Positions 30,288 through 41,957 are shown, counted from the first letter of the stretch. The stretch is 64,000 nt of DNA from Siphonodentalium dalli (GCA_032622095.1 CP136063.1:83123980-83187979), one strand, 5' to 3'. The notes: generated by a model not told the origin, from the letters alone. Translations and numbers: made by a program.

Positions 30288-30506
30288 ATGCCCAGGCTCC
30301 AGCCCCCCCCTTGTGGGACTCCTGCACATATGCATAATTTACATTGGCAAAAGTGCCTCTCTGAAGGTGAGCCCCCCCCTACCCTCTTGCCCCTAAGTGC
30401 TTCTTCCACTCCTGTCTGAAACTGAGACCCTGTCACTAGTATCTGCTAACCTCATACACCTCAGTCTAAGTTAACTACAGAACCACATGTAAATAGTGAG
30501 TCTGAT

Positions 30507-30700
30507 TACAGTAATGCCCTAAATAATGGACTCCTTAACCACAGCAGAATTATGGGCAATATGGCTTGTTGCCATTCATCGGAAAGTTCTCAGTGAGAGC
30601 TTTCCGATGAATGGCAACAAGCCATATTTCCGACTAAATCCTGAAAAATTACCCATAATTATGCTGTGGTTAAGGAGTCGATTATTTAGGGCATTACTGA
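30507..30700. mobile_element. Family A MITE, near full length
   Basis: 'tacagtaatgccctaaataa' to 'tagggcattactga'. The left arm has lost about 20 bp ('gggcaatatggcttgttgcc') compared with the right, and the final TA has become GA. Confidence 0.9.
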
Positions 30701-31089
30701 ACTTGTTGTTGTCTTTCTATTTACCTGATGGGGGATTCCATGTCAGTAGCACCAATCAAAACTCACTATTAGTAACCCCAAGCTAAGAGTGTCCAATCGA
30801 AGCGATAACATAAAGGGATGTGTGTAATTTGGGGGAAGCCTGCAAGTTTCTAGAAATTAAGTTTTCGAGGAGACTAGGATAGACTCAGTATGTCAGTTTG
30901 ACTGATAATGACTCTGAGCCTATGTTTACACAGACTGCATTCACCTTATCTGTTCAGCTCCCCAGATTATATTTATAGGAGATCCATCATGCCAGCATGC
31001 TGCCTTTTGTCCAATGTTTCATATTCCTGGTGTGTTCATCTTATCTCCGCAAATGATATCTGGTCTATGTGTTTCATTTCTGGCTCATT
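30701..31089. other. No gene seen
   Basis: No repeat ends or coding pattern recognised. Confidence 0.4.
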
Positions 31090-31135
31090 TTAACCCTTTC
31101 TATACTAAATACTCATTTATTAGCAGTTAACCGCC
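31090..31135 (-). mobile_element. Family E end fragment
   Basis: TTAACCCTTTCTATACTAAA followed by 'tactcatttattagcagtta', the complement of the E right terminus; the rest is absent. Confidence 0.65.
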
Positions 31136-31309
31136 GTATTATGTGATTGGTCTGTCCGTCCGTACCAATGAATTGCTGCTTGTGTGTTTACACAATTAAG
31201 TGGCGAGTGACCTATGTGACTACTTGTTTTTACATGGCTTCAAAAATGGTTTTCATGAAATGCTACTTGCGTTGCTGCAAATCAAGTGTCAATGTATTAT
31301 GTGGCTTAA

Positions 31310-31800
31310 AGGCCCACTTAATTTTCGAGGCACCGATTATATTTTTTATAGTGCCTTGATATACGGTTTTAATAACAATCTATGCCAAAAAATATGATTA
31401 AAATACTATAATTCATCACTATTTGAAACATCTGTGTCTCAGAAGATGCTCACAGAGTAATAGAAAACTGCTGAAATCATAGAATGACTTCCCCCCCCCC
31501 CCCCCTTTTGATCCCAGAATGCAATAGAAATCAAACTTTTTCAATGGAAGGGGAAGAACTCTATCTTTAATATATAGAGTTATTCCCCCTGCATTGAAAA
31601 TAATACTGCTTTTTACTGCCATCTAGATGACAAAACTGCGTTGGCAACTCAACAAAAGCAACATGTCCTCAGTTTATTACACCGGATAAGTGGAAATACA
31701 ATGTTTTGGAGCTTTCTCTTTCAAATGGTATATAATATGGCATATATTTTTGTTGTTGTTGGAATCTGATATGGGGACCATCGAATCGGATTGAGTACCT
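31310..31800. mobile_element. Family L element, TTAA-flanked, 491 bp
   Basis: TTAA at 31306-31309 and 31801-31804. Left end AGGCCCACTTAATTTTCGAG; right end, reversed, AGGTACTCAATCCGATTCGA, which is nearly the left end of family K (48154) including 'gtccccatatcagattccaa' and the CAA repeats. Internal small inverted block 'ggggaagaactctat...atagagttattcccc'. A poly-C run lies at about 31490-31505. Direct partner at 40163-40590. Confidence 0.82.
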
Positions 31801-31804
31801 TTAA

Positions 31805-32065
31805 CAGTTTACATCACTAGGTGTGACACATTCCTTATAGTGTGGTGTTTGTGTCTCATGAGGATAGACATTAAAAGTAAACAGTGGAGTAGTTGAATTC
31901 GCGGAACAAACAAAAATGAAAATAATAATTGTGGCATAAACAAAATACACACATAGTAGCCGAGAGTACAAAAAATAAACCCACTTGTGGTATTGTGGTT
32001 TTAAAACCACAATTACACTCATGGTGAAAATTTTATATTCTCAGATACTATTGGTGTATTCTATA
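31805..32065. other. No gene; one small hairpin
   Basis: 'tattgtggttttaaaaccac' at about 31990 is a short palindrome; otherwise AT-rich unique-looking DNA. Confidence 0.4.
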
Positions 32066-32160
32066 TACAGAAATACCCTAAGTAATCGACTCCATAATCC
32101 TGAAAAGTTACCCATAATTCTGCTGTGGTTAAGGAGTCGATTAATTAGAGCATTACTGTA
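32066..32160. mobile_element. Family A MITE, asymmetric deletion (95 bp)
   Basis: Left end 'tacagaaataccctaagtaa' then 'tcgactccataatcctgaaa', joined to the right arm at the TCCTGAAAAGTTACCC block; ends 'attagagcattactgta'. The left arm is lost beyond about 33 bases. Confidence 0.9.
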
Positions 32161-32890
32161 TATATATCAGCTGAGCGGCCCAGTAAGTCTGGTGGCTCTA
32201 GTTCTGTATCAAAGGCGGCACTTAAATGGATAATTACGTTACATTACACTCGTACTGATGTATTCCCAATATTCCCTCATGGGAATTATCGCGATTTTCT
32301 CTCTTGTCTATCGTCTCTATTTCACCTAACTGAAACTAAAGTCAGTTAGAACAAAAATATACAATGAGTTCTGTCTGGTATTATACCACACAATTATGTA
32401 CGTCTGCCATTTGTATCTATTTGTACGTCTGCCATTTGTATCCTATCCAATGTATAAAAAATTCATGAAGGCTCCGTTTCAACGCGAGATTTGTCGTAAT
32501 TACTATGAGGTTAATTCGTATTCGAATTGAGGCGATTTGGAGCATTCGTAATACGTCGAGTTCGATTTCATTCCGATCTCCCATTCAATTAAGTCAGGAA
32601 TTCCCAAAGGGTGTTTAATAAATAAATCATTACCTTGCGCTCGCGGACAAAATAATGGAAAAAATATCTTGCGGCCCTGGCTGTGTTTTATCGTGGCTTC
32701 CGTAATTTCCGTGTTCAATTACTTTCGAATGTCTCTTGCATTCGTTATGAGGTGCCTCCAAGCAATTCCGATTCTAAATTATGGAATTAGTGATGTAATG
32801 GTGGTCATTTAGCATTCTCTCGACACCAGGGGGAGCATTTTCAACGAAGAGGGAATCTCCGTTTACTGCTGACTGCATATGCGCAGTGGG
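32161..32890. other. No gene; 25-bp direct repeat
   Basis: 'tacgtctgccatttgtatc' occurs twice in a row at about 32398 and 32423. A minus-strand frame at 32503-32718 (71 codons) has no recognised domain. Confidence 0.4.
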
Positions 32891-32891
32891 G

Positions 32892-32980
32892 CTTGTGGTG
32901 GCTCAGTTGGTTAGGTACCTAGCACATTAGGCCATCATAAGCCATCCAGATCTTGTGATGTGGGTTTGATTCCCAATAGA
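32892..32980 (+). mobile_element. tRNA-derived SINE head
   Basis: 'gtggtggctcagttggttag' carries an A-box-like TGGCTCAGTTGG, and 'tgtgggtttgattcccaa' a B-box-like GGTTTGATTCC about 55 bases later, arranged as an RNA polymerase III promoter. The intervening sequence does not fold as a standard tRNA cloverleaf by eye, so a SINE head or tRNA pseudogene is more likely than a working tRNA. Confidence 0.6.
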
Positions 32981-33010
32981 TGCTAATTTGTGATCAACAC
33001 CAAGAGAATG

Positions 33011-33227
33011 TACAGTAATGCCCTAATTAATCGACTGCTTAACCACAGCAGAATTATGGGTAACTTTTCATGATTCAGTCGGAAATATGGCTTGTTGCTT
33101 GTTGCAGGATTTAGTCGGAAATATGGCTTGTTGCTTGTTGCAACAAGCCATATTTCCGACTAAATCCTGAAAAGTTACCCATAATTCTGCTGTGGTTAAG
33201 CAGTCGATTAATTAGGGCATTACTGTA
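33011..33227. mobile_element. Family A MITE with duplicated block near the apex
   Basis: Perfect TACAGTAATGCCCTAATTAA and 'ttaattagggcattactgta' ends. The left arm has 'ggatttagtcggaaatatgg' plus 'cttgttgcttgttgca' twice in tandem (33080-33143); the right arm has one copy. CTGCTTAACC is matched by GGTTAAGCAG in the other arm, a paired change relative to other copies. Confidence 0.92.
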
Positions 33228-33394
33228 ACCTTATTCATATTATATGCAGGCAAGTTTTCGCCATTTTACGTCATGCACGCTATCGGTATTGTTCTGGTGC
33301 ATTTGTGAGAAATTACCACACAGGCTGAAGTAACGTAATCAAAAGAAAGATTTTTGTGGAATATAGTCTTGTAATTCAGTGCTAATCTTAAACC

Positions 33395-34210
33395 CCATCC
33401 CAAAAGATGGGGGGTATACTGGATTACATGCGTCTGTCTGTCTGTCTAGCTGTCCGTGCGTCCGTCTTGCCATCCGTCCGTCCGTCAATGCAATTTTGTC
33501 CAAGCTTTTATTCCTACATTTTTTTGGTCAATTTTTGTTTAAAGTGATGTGAAACACTCCAGTGTGGTGATCAAATAGAAATGGAGAGTATCTTGCTCAA
33601 AGTAGTTATTTTTACAATTATCATCGCAACACACACTGTCATTCTTATATATTAATTAAATGCAGTGACTCTTGGTGGCGAAATCGTTTTCGGTAGTTTA
33701 TCACCAATAGTTGCGTTCCGAATCGAGAAGTAAATATTTACATTTGAGCGTAGTCCAGACGCTGTTTTCTATGGAATGGTATGGTCGATTTGCTTGATAT
33801 TTTCGACGATGTTAGCAGAATGCTACATTCCTCCAGTTGGCATAGCTCCTGAGTACTGACTGATCAGTTTTACACACCCTAACAAGTTCATAATATGTCT
33901 TTAAACTTGGCACAGATATTTAGTACTGTGGGAACCTATGCACCTGCGATTATGAGCTCTGTCTGGCTTTTTTGTGGAGTTATCCCCCCCCTTTTTGACT
34001 TAGAAACTGTTCAATACAGGGGTATACCTTTGTCTGAGCTTTTATTCCTACATTTTTTTGTCAATTTAAAAAATTTCGACACAGATATTTAGTACCCTGT
34101 GCATTTATGCGAATATGAGATCTCTCCAACTCTTTTGTGTGGAGTTATCCCACTTTTTTGTTCTTAGAAAATTTTAAATATGGGGGGGGAGGGGGTGAGT
34201 GATGGGGTAT
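33395..34210 (+). repeat. Dispersed CTGT/GTCC microsatellite repeat, interrupted by S
   Basis: Starts 'ccatcccaaaagatgggggg', then 'gtctgtctgtctgtctagct' and 'ccgtccgtccgtcaatgcaa', and a body with 'aagcttttattcctacattt' recurring as 'gagcttttattcctacattt' at 34038. Repeat S (33541-33878) lies between the two. Confidence 0.6.
33541..33878 (-). repeat. Dispersed repeat S, copy 2
   Basis: Reverse complement of 12081-12398 with many scattered differences, set inside the 33395-34210 repeat. Confidence 0.75.
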
Positions 34211-35843
34211 GTTAGTCCCACCTGGGACAGGCCCATCTCTAGTTTGTTCTATAGTTGTAGGGTCTGCCTATCTTGAGTATCTCAGTGATAAGTTATAGGT
34301 ATGCCCACAACCAGGTGGTATGCACCGAACGACAGTCCATCTCTTGTTCCCTATACTTCCCTGTTAACATTATAGAACAGAAATATACTTTTTATTGACA
34401 ACAACCGGTTATTTGCTTAAACAAATGTCATTTTATGATTGCCTTTAGAGATATGGAAGATTTATTGAGGATTAGATCGTAAGTGTTCTGTGTGATGTTA
34501 TGTCAGTCCACTTAATAATCCAGGCTTTATCATGACGTAAATTGTATGAATATTTAACTGTTTGTAGCCTTCTTATATACCAACCGCATACTTACAAATT
34601 CAAGGTAAGCCATTATAATGTCTGTCTGTCTGTCATCTGTACCCCGGGGATTTGTTAGGAAGTGAGATGGGGTTTTAAGCAAATGAGTCTGTTTTGTGGC
34701 TTGGCTTCCATCAAATGGATAGTATTAAATTGGGTGTTGGTTTCATGTTTTACTATCTCTTGGTGGAAGAGCCTTCAGCATTAACATGAAGACTGAAAGA
34801 GCAGAGTTCTTACTCCTGTTGAAGTGTCTTGTCATATCCTCATAGCAACCACCAAGGGTGCTTATACCTAAAGGCAGGTGAATGACATCATATACAATGT
34901 TATTGTTTCTATATCCATCAGTGATTTTCAAGATCGCGGGTATAGATTCTGGAGAAATTGTCACGTGACTTCTGGTTAGCAACCGTGTTGAGATTGCAAA
35001 AACGTGGAATTGGAAATGAAGCATCGCGATAGAAATGAAAGTAACTACTTCACAATTTACGAAGAATTCACCTGTGATTTAAATCTATTAATTTCATTTA
35101 GACCAATTTCGTTGGTCAGCTTAATGAAAACGAAAAATGAAGAAGTCATGACAATAATCCAGACAAGATTTTACAATCCACGACGTCTTGTCGTCTTGTC
35201 AATTTGGCATGTCGTCTCCGTCGTGACCACTGCATGATGTTACGTAAATTATTCTTAGCGTTATGTCGCCGAAAAAATGCAAATTTGAGGCACATCATGT
35301 GTGGTTGCTCCACTATGTGTCACGTACGAGTCATATTACCATTCTGTTGGCTTACCCAGTCAAATATCCAGGACTGTTTCGATACATGTTACAGGTACAA
35401 TGTATCGGCACCCAAACTTGAGAAACCCAAATTCCCCCAAATTCCGAGTGGATAGTTTTAAGTCAACCTGAATTATTTTCCACTTTTTCAAGGCAATTCA
35501 ACAATACATGTACGCTATGTAAATAAAAAAAAATCTGCAGTTGCAATAGAACCTTTATTTGCATGTTCAATTTTGAAATCAGAAATATTATGTAATATTT
35601 ATAATATATGTATCTGTTGGTTCGGTGTAGAAGCCTTATTAAGTTACATGGGAATACATGTATCCTATGCTGGAAATAGGTGTCCCCAAATTATCTCTGG
35701 ATTCTTCCCTAGCTTACCATCAGATCCTCTTATTAGGGTTTGAGGGAGGATATTGTGAAATTGTCAAAGAGATTAGGACTAAACAAGATTAAATAGAATT
35801 TTAATCTATTTTATTGTCAGATTTGGTCCTGGCACTAAAATAG
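34211..35843. other. Long stretch without recognisable gene or element
   Basis: The longest open frames are 93 codons on the minus strand (34743-35024) and 77 and 83 codons on the plus strand (35004-35455). None shows a domain, splice pattern or repeat copy that would support coding. A short 'tgtctgtctgtctgtcatct' run lies at 34620. Confidence 0.4.
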
Positions 35844-35847
35844 TTAA

Positions 35848-36289
35848 AGGCACTCAATTTGATCAGAGGGTTCCCATATCATGAAGATACAACAACAACA
35901 ACATTTCTTCAAAATACGCTTAGTTATCAGAGTTGATTAATTGCAACAAAATAATGCTAACCACTGTCAATTATGGTATCAAATTTCCCAAAACGTGTTA
36001 TTTATCAACATTTTGTTCAACGAAATATCGCCGTATTATCACTCGAGTATTCACGAAGTTTGTTTTTAGAGTTATCCATCTTCACCCACAATTTTGACCG
36101 AGAACATCCTTTTGATGGCGTGTCTCTGGGGCACAAACAATTGAATTAACAAAATTCAAAAATCGATATCTGATCACTCTGAGCATTGATGGGTAGGTTC
36201 CACGTGTCAAATCAAATATTTTTACCCCCCCCCCTCCCCGAAACCAAAGAAATAGTAATTTAGGGGTGTTTAATCGGATTCAGTACCTT
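35848..36289 (+). mobile_element. Family K element, TTAA-flanked, 442 bp
   Basis: TTAA at 35844-35847 and 36290-36293. Left end AGGCACTCAATTTGATCAGA, right end reversed AGGTACTGAATCCGATTAAA. Body blocks 'acaacaacaacaacatttct', 'caacaaaataatgctaacca', 'tatggtatcaaatttcccaa' and a C run at about 36226 match 48154-48624. Confidence 0.85.
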
Positions 36290-36293
36290 TAAA

Positions 36294-36983
36294 ACCCACA
36301 CAAAGTTTGCCACATTGTTGAGAGGATATATTAATTGAAGTTTTGAAGTTTAAAGATATGTTTGGGGATCCTGACTCTAGATATTCTGTTCAGTTTCAAC
36401 ATCTTTATCTAAATACCAAAACAAAACAAAATGTCATGTTTCGGCCAATATAAATAAATTGCTTGAATTAAATCAAACGTTTTCAGAAAAATGGGCCGTG
36501 CCGGCCGGTGAATTAAATTTTTTATATTTTGTTCTTCTTAACATACATGGTGATGGTCAGTTTTAGATATTGAAGCAGTTCTATCTGATAAAATAAAGTG
36601 ATTTCAATTACCAAATATGATGAAAATAGACTGATTAATGGGCCTTTGAAACATACTTTGACAGTTGAGGCATGAGAACAAAATTATCCTATAAAATTTA
36701 AAAAATATTTAAGATGGGGACTAGAAATAGTGTCCGGAGGGGATGCAAATCTAGCATTTTTTTTATATGTAGACTTTATCACTGTGTTTATAGTAAAATT
36801 TATGCTATTATTATTAGTATCACTCAAAATCATTGGAAATATATAAAAAGAAGGTCTCTTCAAGTACAAGTTGGCTCTTCTTGGATCAAATATTTTATAT
36901 TTACTCTAGAATTTAATTCAAAAGGGAAAAAAAGTACTAGTATTTTAAAATTTAGCCTGAAACCCCAAAAATACATCTGTGTA
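36294..36983. other. No gene seen; possible L-type end
   Basis: 'gattaatgggcctttga' at about 36630 resembles the complement of the L left end (TTAAAGGCCCATTTAA), but the interior does not match L. A 107-codon plus-strand frame (36714-37037) runs into the 32-bp tandem repeat and has no recognised domain. Confidence 0.4.
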
Positions 36984-37112
36984 ACTCCAGAAAGTAATAG
37001 GTTGACGGGCGTATCACTCCAGAAAGTAATAGTTTGACGGGCTTATCACTCCAGAAAGTAATAGTTTGATGGGCGTATCACTCCAGAAAGTAATAGTTTG
37101 ACGGGCGTATCA
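36984..37112 (+). repeat. 32-bp tandem repeat, four units
   Basis: Unit ACTCCAGAAAGTAATAG plus TTTGACGGGCGTATC starts at 36984, 37016, 37048 and 37080, each exactly 32 bp, with one or two substitutions per unit. There are no spacers. Confidence 0.95.
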
Positions 37113-37739
37113 CTTCTAAATATGACATTCGAACCGCTAGGTGTCTAAACCTTAATGTATTAGTTTAACAGAGATCCGACCCATGTGAGTCGTGATATAA
37201 ATGAGTCTGCTTTAATGCTCCGACTGGGTCCATCAAACAGTGCTAATGTTTCTGCTGACTATCAGTAATGGCGACCATGATCACGCTGTTTCCTTTTATC
37301 TGGAAGCTAATTGTGGCTATTATCATGTTTGTTGTGAATAATGACTGACCTAACGCCATCAGGATGGAGGCAACAACATGTTAAGGGATTTTGGGAATTC
37401 AGTAATGCATTCAAGTTCTCCCAAAACTGCAATATTAACACTCACGAATTTCTATGATGCCATTCAATGAACATTTTTCTGCAAGGTTCTTGAATATTCT
37501 GGGAAATCACCCTTATACAAGACGATGCTGTTAAGAAAAAGTCCCGTTATTTTCCCTTAAAGATACGGGCGGCCTTCACGGTGGGTATAGCTGTTAAAAT
37601 AGTCACATCAGATAAAACCTCCATAAACAGAAAGAATATTATATAATAGACAGATGTTGTTCTTATACCAATCATAAATGAAAAAAAAAGAGACGCGCAT
37701 ACTAGTATACAGTTTCGTAGCCACATGCACATATTGCGT

Positions 37740-38400
37740 GCGTAGGGATATATGATTTCTCAATTTATCCCAGTTCGAATCACTACATCCACAACGGATT
37801 TTACATGGTATCATTTCAACAATCGTTTGCCATAATTGAAATACTTGGGGGGGGGGGAGTCTCATTGACTTAGCTGCTATATGTTTCTTTAAGTCGGTAG
37901 CTGACTTACATGTAGCTCGCACTGCGACATCCAGTTTGTTCCATTCCAATAACGAAGACGGGAAGCAGGTTTTTCTGAAAGTTGGACTTCCGTGAAAAAT
38001 TACAAAGTTCAAGCCATATCTGAGATGCTTAGTCTTATTGTTGACTTTTTAAAGGAGCAGATCAATGAGGTACTTTGGGGAATCGTGAAGTACTATTCTT
38101 TGGAAAAATTTTCATTTGTTTTTTTATGTCTTCGTTCAGCCAGTGTTTGCCAACCCAACTCATTTAATAAGAATGCTGGATGTCGATCAGGTACAACCAG
38201 AGACAATTCTAGTGGCATCATATTGTATATCATCAAGTTTTGAAAGCAATATTAGGGGGGCGCACCCCCAAACAGGACTTGCATATTCAAGCAGTGGTCT
38301 GATGAAAGATAAATATAAAATTTCCAATGAGTTCCGAGGAATTTAAGTTTCCTTAATTGGGAAATTTGTGATGCGGTTTTCTTAAACATAGCGCCTATAT
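37740..38400 (-). pseudogene. Non-LTR retrotransposon reverse transcriptase C-terminal relic
   Basis: Read on the minus strand, successive frames give, in the right order, pieces typical of the end of Jockey/CR1-like ORF2: TASQISQLRKLK (about 38372-38352), FIRPLLEYASPVWG (about 38308-38267), LDDIQYDATRIVSG (about 38240-38199), LLNELGWQTLAERRHKK (about 38168-38118), then LRYGLNFVIFHG and FRKTCFPSSLLEWNKLD (about 38025-37935). The family pattern is IRP-LEYASPVW, K-IQ-RA-R-V, L---GW-SLEERR, and F-FP---EWN-L (recalled). Frame changes and stops between the pieces show it is dead. The upstream polymerase core was not found, which fits 5' truncation. Confidence 0.85.
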
Positions 38401-38582
38401 GTGTATCCACATGTAATTACTTTAAAACTCACCTTTACACCACATTAACAGAGTTAACACTGATGATAGGTGACAATCACATCAAAGACTCCAAGGGTGA
38501 ACCGTTCAGGAAGATGGATAGGAAATGGCTGATAGGTGTGAATCACATGTGTCTTAGTCACGATGATTTCAGTCATCTCGAC

Positions 38583-38836
38583 CAAGCCTTGAAATAGTGT
38601 GCCTGTCATTTGCAGAATGAGGTCCCCAGAGGGTGAATTTAGTGATGCTACCCCGCATAGCGGGTTAGCATCACCAAATTCACCCTCTGGGGACCTCATT
38701 CTGCATACACCTCAGCATAATGAGGTTCTCAGAGGGTGAATTTGGTGATGCTAGCCCGCTATGCGGGGTAGCATCACTAAATTCACCCTCTGGGAACCTC
38801 ATTCTGCAAATGACAGACACACTATTTCAAGGCTTG
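38583..38836. mobile_element. Family C short double-hairpin element, 254 bp, perfect 8-bp duplication
   Basis: Flanked by ATCTCGAC (38575-38582 and 38837-38844). Termini CAAGCCTTGAAATAGTGTGC and its complement. Two foldbacks in tandem, each with arms GAGGTCCCCAGAGGGTGAAT-like around 'ccgctatgcgg', separated by 'catacacctcagca'. Same structure as 30035-30287, and more symmetric than the 421-bp subtype. Confidence 0.95.
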
Positions 38837-38844
38837 ATCTCGAC

Positions 38845-39609
38845 TTCTCTCGGGGTTATGATGAGTGGAGGTTTCCTGTTCACGCAGGTTAACAAATCTT
38901 TTGTAGGAAGTATCGTAGACAAAAATCTTGTGTCTTATGAATAATTGTTACCCAAGGGAATTTGATCATATTGTCAACATCCCCCCACAAGAGGAAGTTT
39001 TGAAATTGCAGAGTTATTATTGAAGAGTTAATATAGATTGACAAACAGTCACAAACTCAACTCTCATGGTGACAGGGACAGACCAGATTGGACCTAAAGT
39101 AAGGAATGAAAAGTTGAACAATATGCAAAATATACTTGTGAATATTGTCCAGCGGGACTTCAAGTTTAAAGCAACATAGCAGTTTGCGCTCCAAAATACA
39201 CATAATAATATTCATATTTGATTTTTTCCCGGTATTGAAATAGGTCGATAAATACCTGAACTACCATCTACAAGCATCATAATTTAATTGTCCCAGAAAG
39301 ATACCTGGTACATTGAAGTCGTAAACAATACAAATTTGAACACAAAAATGGTACCCTGAGCAATTTGTGCGCCATTTGTGTTCATTGAACTTCTGGAATC
39401 AGAAACCGGATAATTTTGACTGTCTGTAAAAGCTACGTATGAAGTGAAAGCAACCAATATAACATTTATGTTAATAATAATCTTGGACTAAAATGTACAT
39501 TTTTCAATAATTGTTCAACAGATAAATCTAGAAAGTCAATTTTATATACCAGTGTATTGGTGATTCTATTGGTATATTGAGTGATGTCCTTTCTTCACAT
39601 AAATATATA
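38845..39609. other. No gene seen
   Basis: AT-rich, unique-looking DNA without terminal repeats or coding signal. Confidence 0.4.
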
Positions 39610-39716
39610 TACAGTAATGCCCTAAGTAATCGACTCCTTAACCACAGCAGAATTATGGGTAACTTTTCAGGATTTAGTCTGAAATATGGCTTGTTGCCAT
39701 TCATCGGAAAGCTGTA
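39610..39716. mobile_element. Family A MITE, left half only
   Basis: TACAGTAATGCCCTAAGTAA through 'cattcatcggaaagctgta'; stops at the hairpin apex. A2 subtype. Confidence 0.88.
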
Positions 39717-40162
39717 GGTATAATTTATCGTGATTGCGATCGTCTGAAATGGTGTACTAGCTGTTAGCTGATTGGTGTTTGTTTTATGATAGTCCACTAT
39801 GGATACAATAGTTAATAAAAATAGCTATGTTAAAAATTGATTGATCCATTGTCATCTGTGTTGGGAATATGCACTCATTGACGTTAATATGCTTGATATG
39901 CTATCCGGTGCTCTGCACTTTAATATACATAATATGATGTGGGCAACCTAATACAAACAGTTTGAGTTACTAAGTCTTCCGTCTCTGGTCATATATGGAT
40001 ATAAATGTTGTATGAATGGCAATTGATTATGGGGGTGTATTCTGTATCAAATTCCACAGTGTTGCCAGGGGTTACTGCAAAAATAAATCACAATGACTAG
40101 AAAACTACATAATCAGATTAGTTGCGAGTGTAATTTCTTATAACCACGAATGAGTTATTTAA

Positions 40163-40590
40163 AGGCCCATTTAATTTTCGAGTCACCGATTATTATTTTG
40201 TTATAGTTCATTGATATACGGTTTTAATAACAATCAATGCTATAAAATATGATTAAAATACTATAATTCATCACCATTTGAAAGTCTGTGTCTCAGAAGA
40301 TGACCATAGAGAAATAGAAAACAGCTGAAATCATAGAAAAATTTCCCCCGTTATGGCTCCCAGAATGCAACAATTCAAACCAAAAATATATTTTCAGTGG
40401 AAGGGGAATAACTCTATATATTAAGATATAGAGTTGTTCTCCTTCCATTGAAAATAATGAAACATGAGCACAGAACACCAAGTCGGCATGTCAAAAAAAC
40501 ATGTTCACAGCTTATTACACCGAATAAGTTGATAATTCAATGTTTTGGAGCTTCCTCTTTCAAATGGTATATAATATGGCATATGTTTTA
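40163..40590. mobile_element. Family L element, right end missing
   Basis: TTAA at 40159-40162, left end AGGCCCATTTAATTTTCGAG, body parallel to 31310-31740 ('tgatatacggttttaataac', 'ttattacaccgaataagt', 'ggtatataatatggcatatg'). The K-like right end seen at 31755-31800 is absent. Confidence 0.82.
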
Positions 40591-41485
40591 TATAAAATTA
40601 TCTGGGGGTTCGTAAATTAAGTCAGCTGTTAAAGACTGGTATTCAACCAAAATGTATGCGTTAAATAAAAAAATTACCCAAAACTGCTAGATTTGTTCTA
40701 CAGTTCACTGCAAATTGTTAGAATATTTCAATGTTTTCTGTCGGAAGTAGCAATGTTTACCTCCAAGAGGGTATTACTATGGTGTTTTATCGCTTTGGCC
40801 AGTGTAGTCAATCCCTCAGTCCAGGCGTTTGATAGAATGTTCTATGCCACAGCAATTCACAGTCAATAAATTGCCTTGAATGTCTTTGAATTTTTTTGGG
40901 CAGTGGACCTTAAAAAAAACCCTTGAAATCATCAAAAATAACCTTGAATAACCTTGAATTTCACTAGGTCAGATGTGGGAAGCATGTAAACATGTACATC
41001 CTAGAAAGTGGTTCCTATTAAAACCATTCTAATGATGTTGAATGTCAGATGTCCTTGTGTTCACATATACAATTTCTCTCAATCGCATCTTGTTTGAATC
41101 TCTAATGAAATTTTACTGTCGTGAATCTCAGGACACTAACGTGGAAAATCAATAAGATTCCATAGAATCTCAAGAAGAACTAATCTCATTATAACGAGAT
41201 TTGTCAACAGCCTCGCGATGTTCTATGAATCAAATTGATTGGACCAATCGGTGTAAATACTGGTGTTAAGCTGGATGTGTCAGTCATTCAACAAGCTTAT
41301 CATTAAATTATGAGGGAGGTGCAAGTAAAGTACAGGTAGCGCTGGGTGTGTCCGTTTTCCTTTTGCAAAACGTCAATTTGTTGCCCACCTCAATGCTGGT
41401 CAACTGAGCAGTATCTTCACAGCCCTTGGAAATCATAAATAAAATGCCCAGGCAATATTTCTTCCAAGGTAGAAAACTTGTTTTA
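40591..41485. other. No gene; short CCTTGAA repeats
   Basis: CCTTGAA occurs several times between 40872 and 40961 (including 'aaccttgaataaccttgaat'), a minor low-complexity patch. Otherwise nothing recognised. Confidence 0.4.
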
Positions 41486-41750
41486 TTGACTCTTCCATGA
41501 CTGGAGTTTCATGAAATTTTGCGAAAACCCTGTGCCAGTGTATTCTCTTATATATGTGAAACTCCCATAGGGAGCCTCATATATATATAAGAGAATACAT
41601 TGGCCTAACAATATTTACCTTGACCTTGTAAGCCAATGCATTCTCTTATATATGCGAGGCTCCCTATGGTAGACTCGCATATATAAGATAATACACTGGC
41701 ACAGGATCTTTAATGCTGCACCAGTGCAGCTCCCGTCACAAAAGGGTTAA
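41486..41750 (+). mobile_element. Family B-prime TTAA-type MITE, best-preserved copy
   Basis: TTGA at the left (41486-41489) and TTAA at 41747-41750. Ends CTCTTCCATGACTGGAG and CTCCCGTCACAAAAGGG. Two palindromes, each about 70 bp: 'ccagtgtattctcttatata...tataagagaatacattgg' and 'gccaatgcattctcttatat...tataagataatacactgg', around 'cctaacaatatttaccttga'. The central bases differ from the B1 core (ctccctatggtag). Confidence 0.87.
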
Positions 41751-41957
41751 AAACTGATATGATATAAGCAATAATGAAAGAATATTTCACCGTCCAATAC
41801 TGGGTACATTACAATTATTTAACTTAAAATCTACCTTGTGATTGTTTGTCGCCATGCCTCAATTTTAGATGATTTCTACTTCTGACAGAATATAAAACTA
41901 TTGAAAAAATATGTCATCCAATATTCAAAATAAAATGAAAAATAGGATTAAGACAAC

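Noticed and set aside
32892-32980. Functional tRNA gene
   Set aside because: A- and B-box-like blocks are present, but the B box has a T in place of the usual C and no convincing acceptor and anticodon stems were found by eye.
34743-35024. 93-codon minus-strand open frame in unique DNA
   Set aside because: No recognisable domain, and frames of this length are expected by chance in a 64-kb window.
36714-37037. 107-codon plus-strand open frame
   Set aside because: Its C-terminal part is translation of the 32-bp tandem repeat and its start is low-complexity; no domain.
36984-37112. Four 32-bp direct repeats resembling a CRISPR array
   Set aside because: Units are contiguous without spacers, and the sequence is eukaryotic; it is a small minisatellite.
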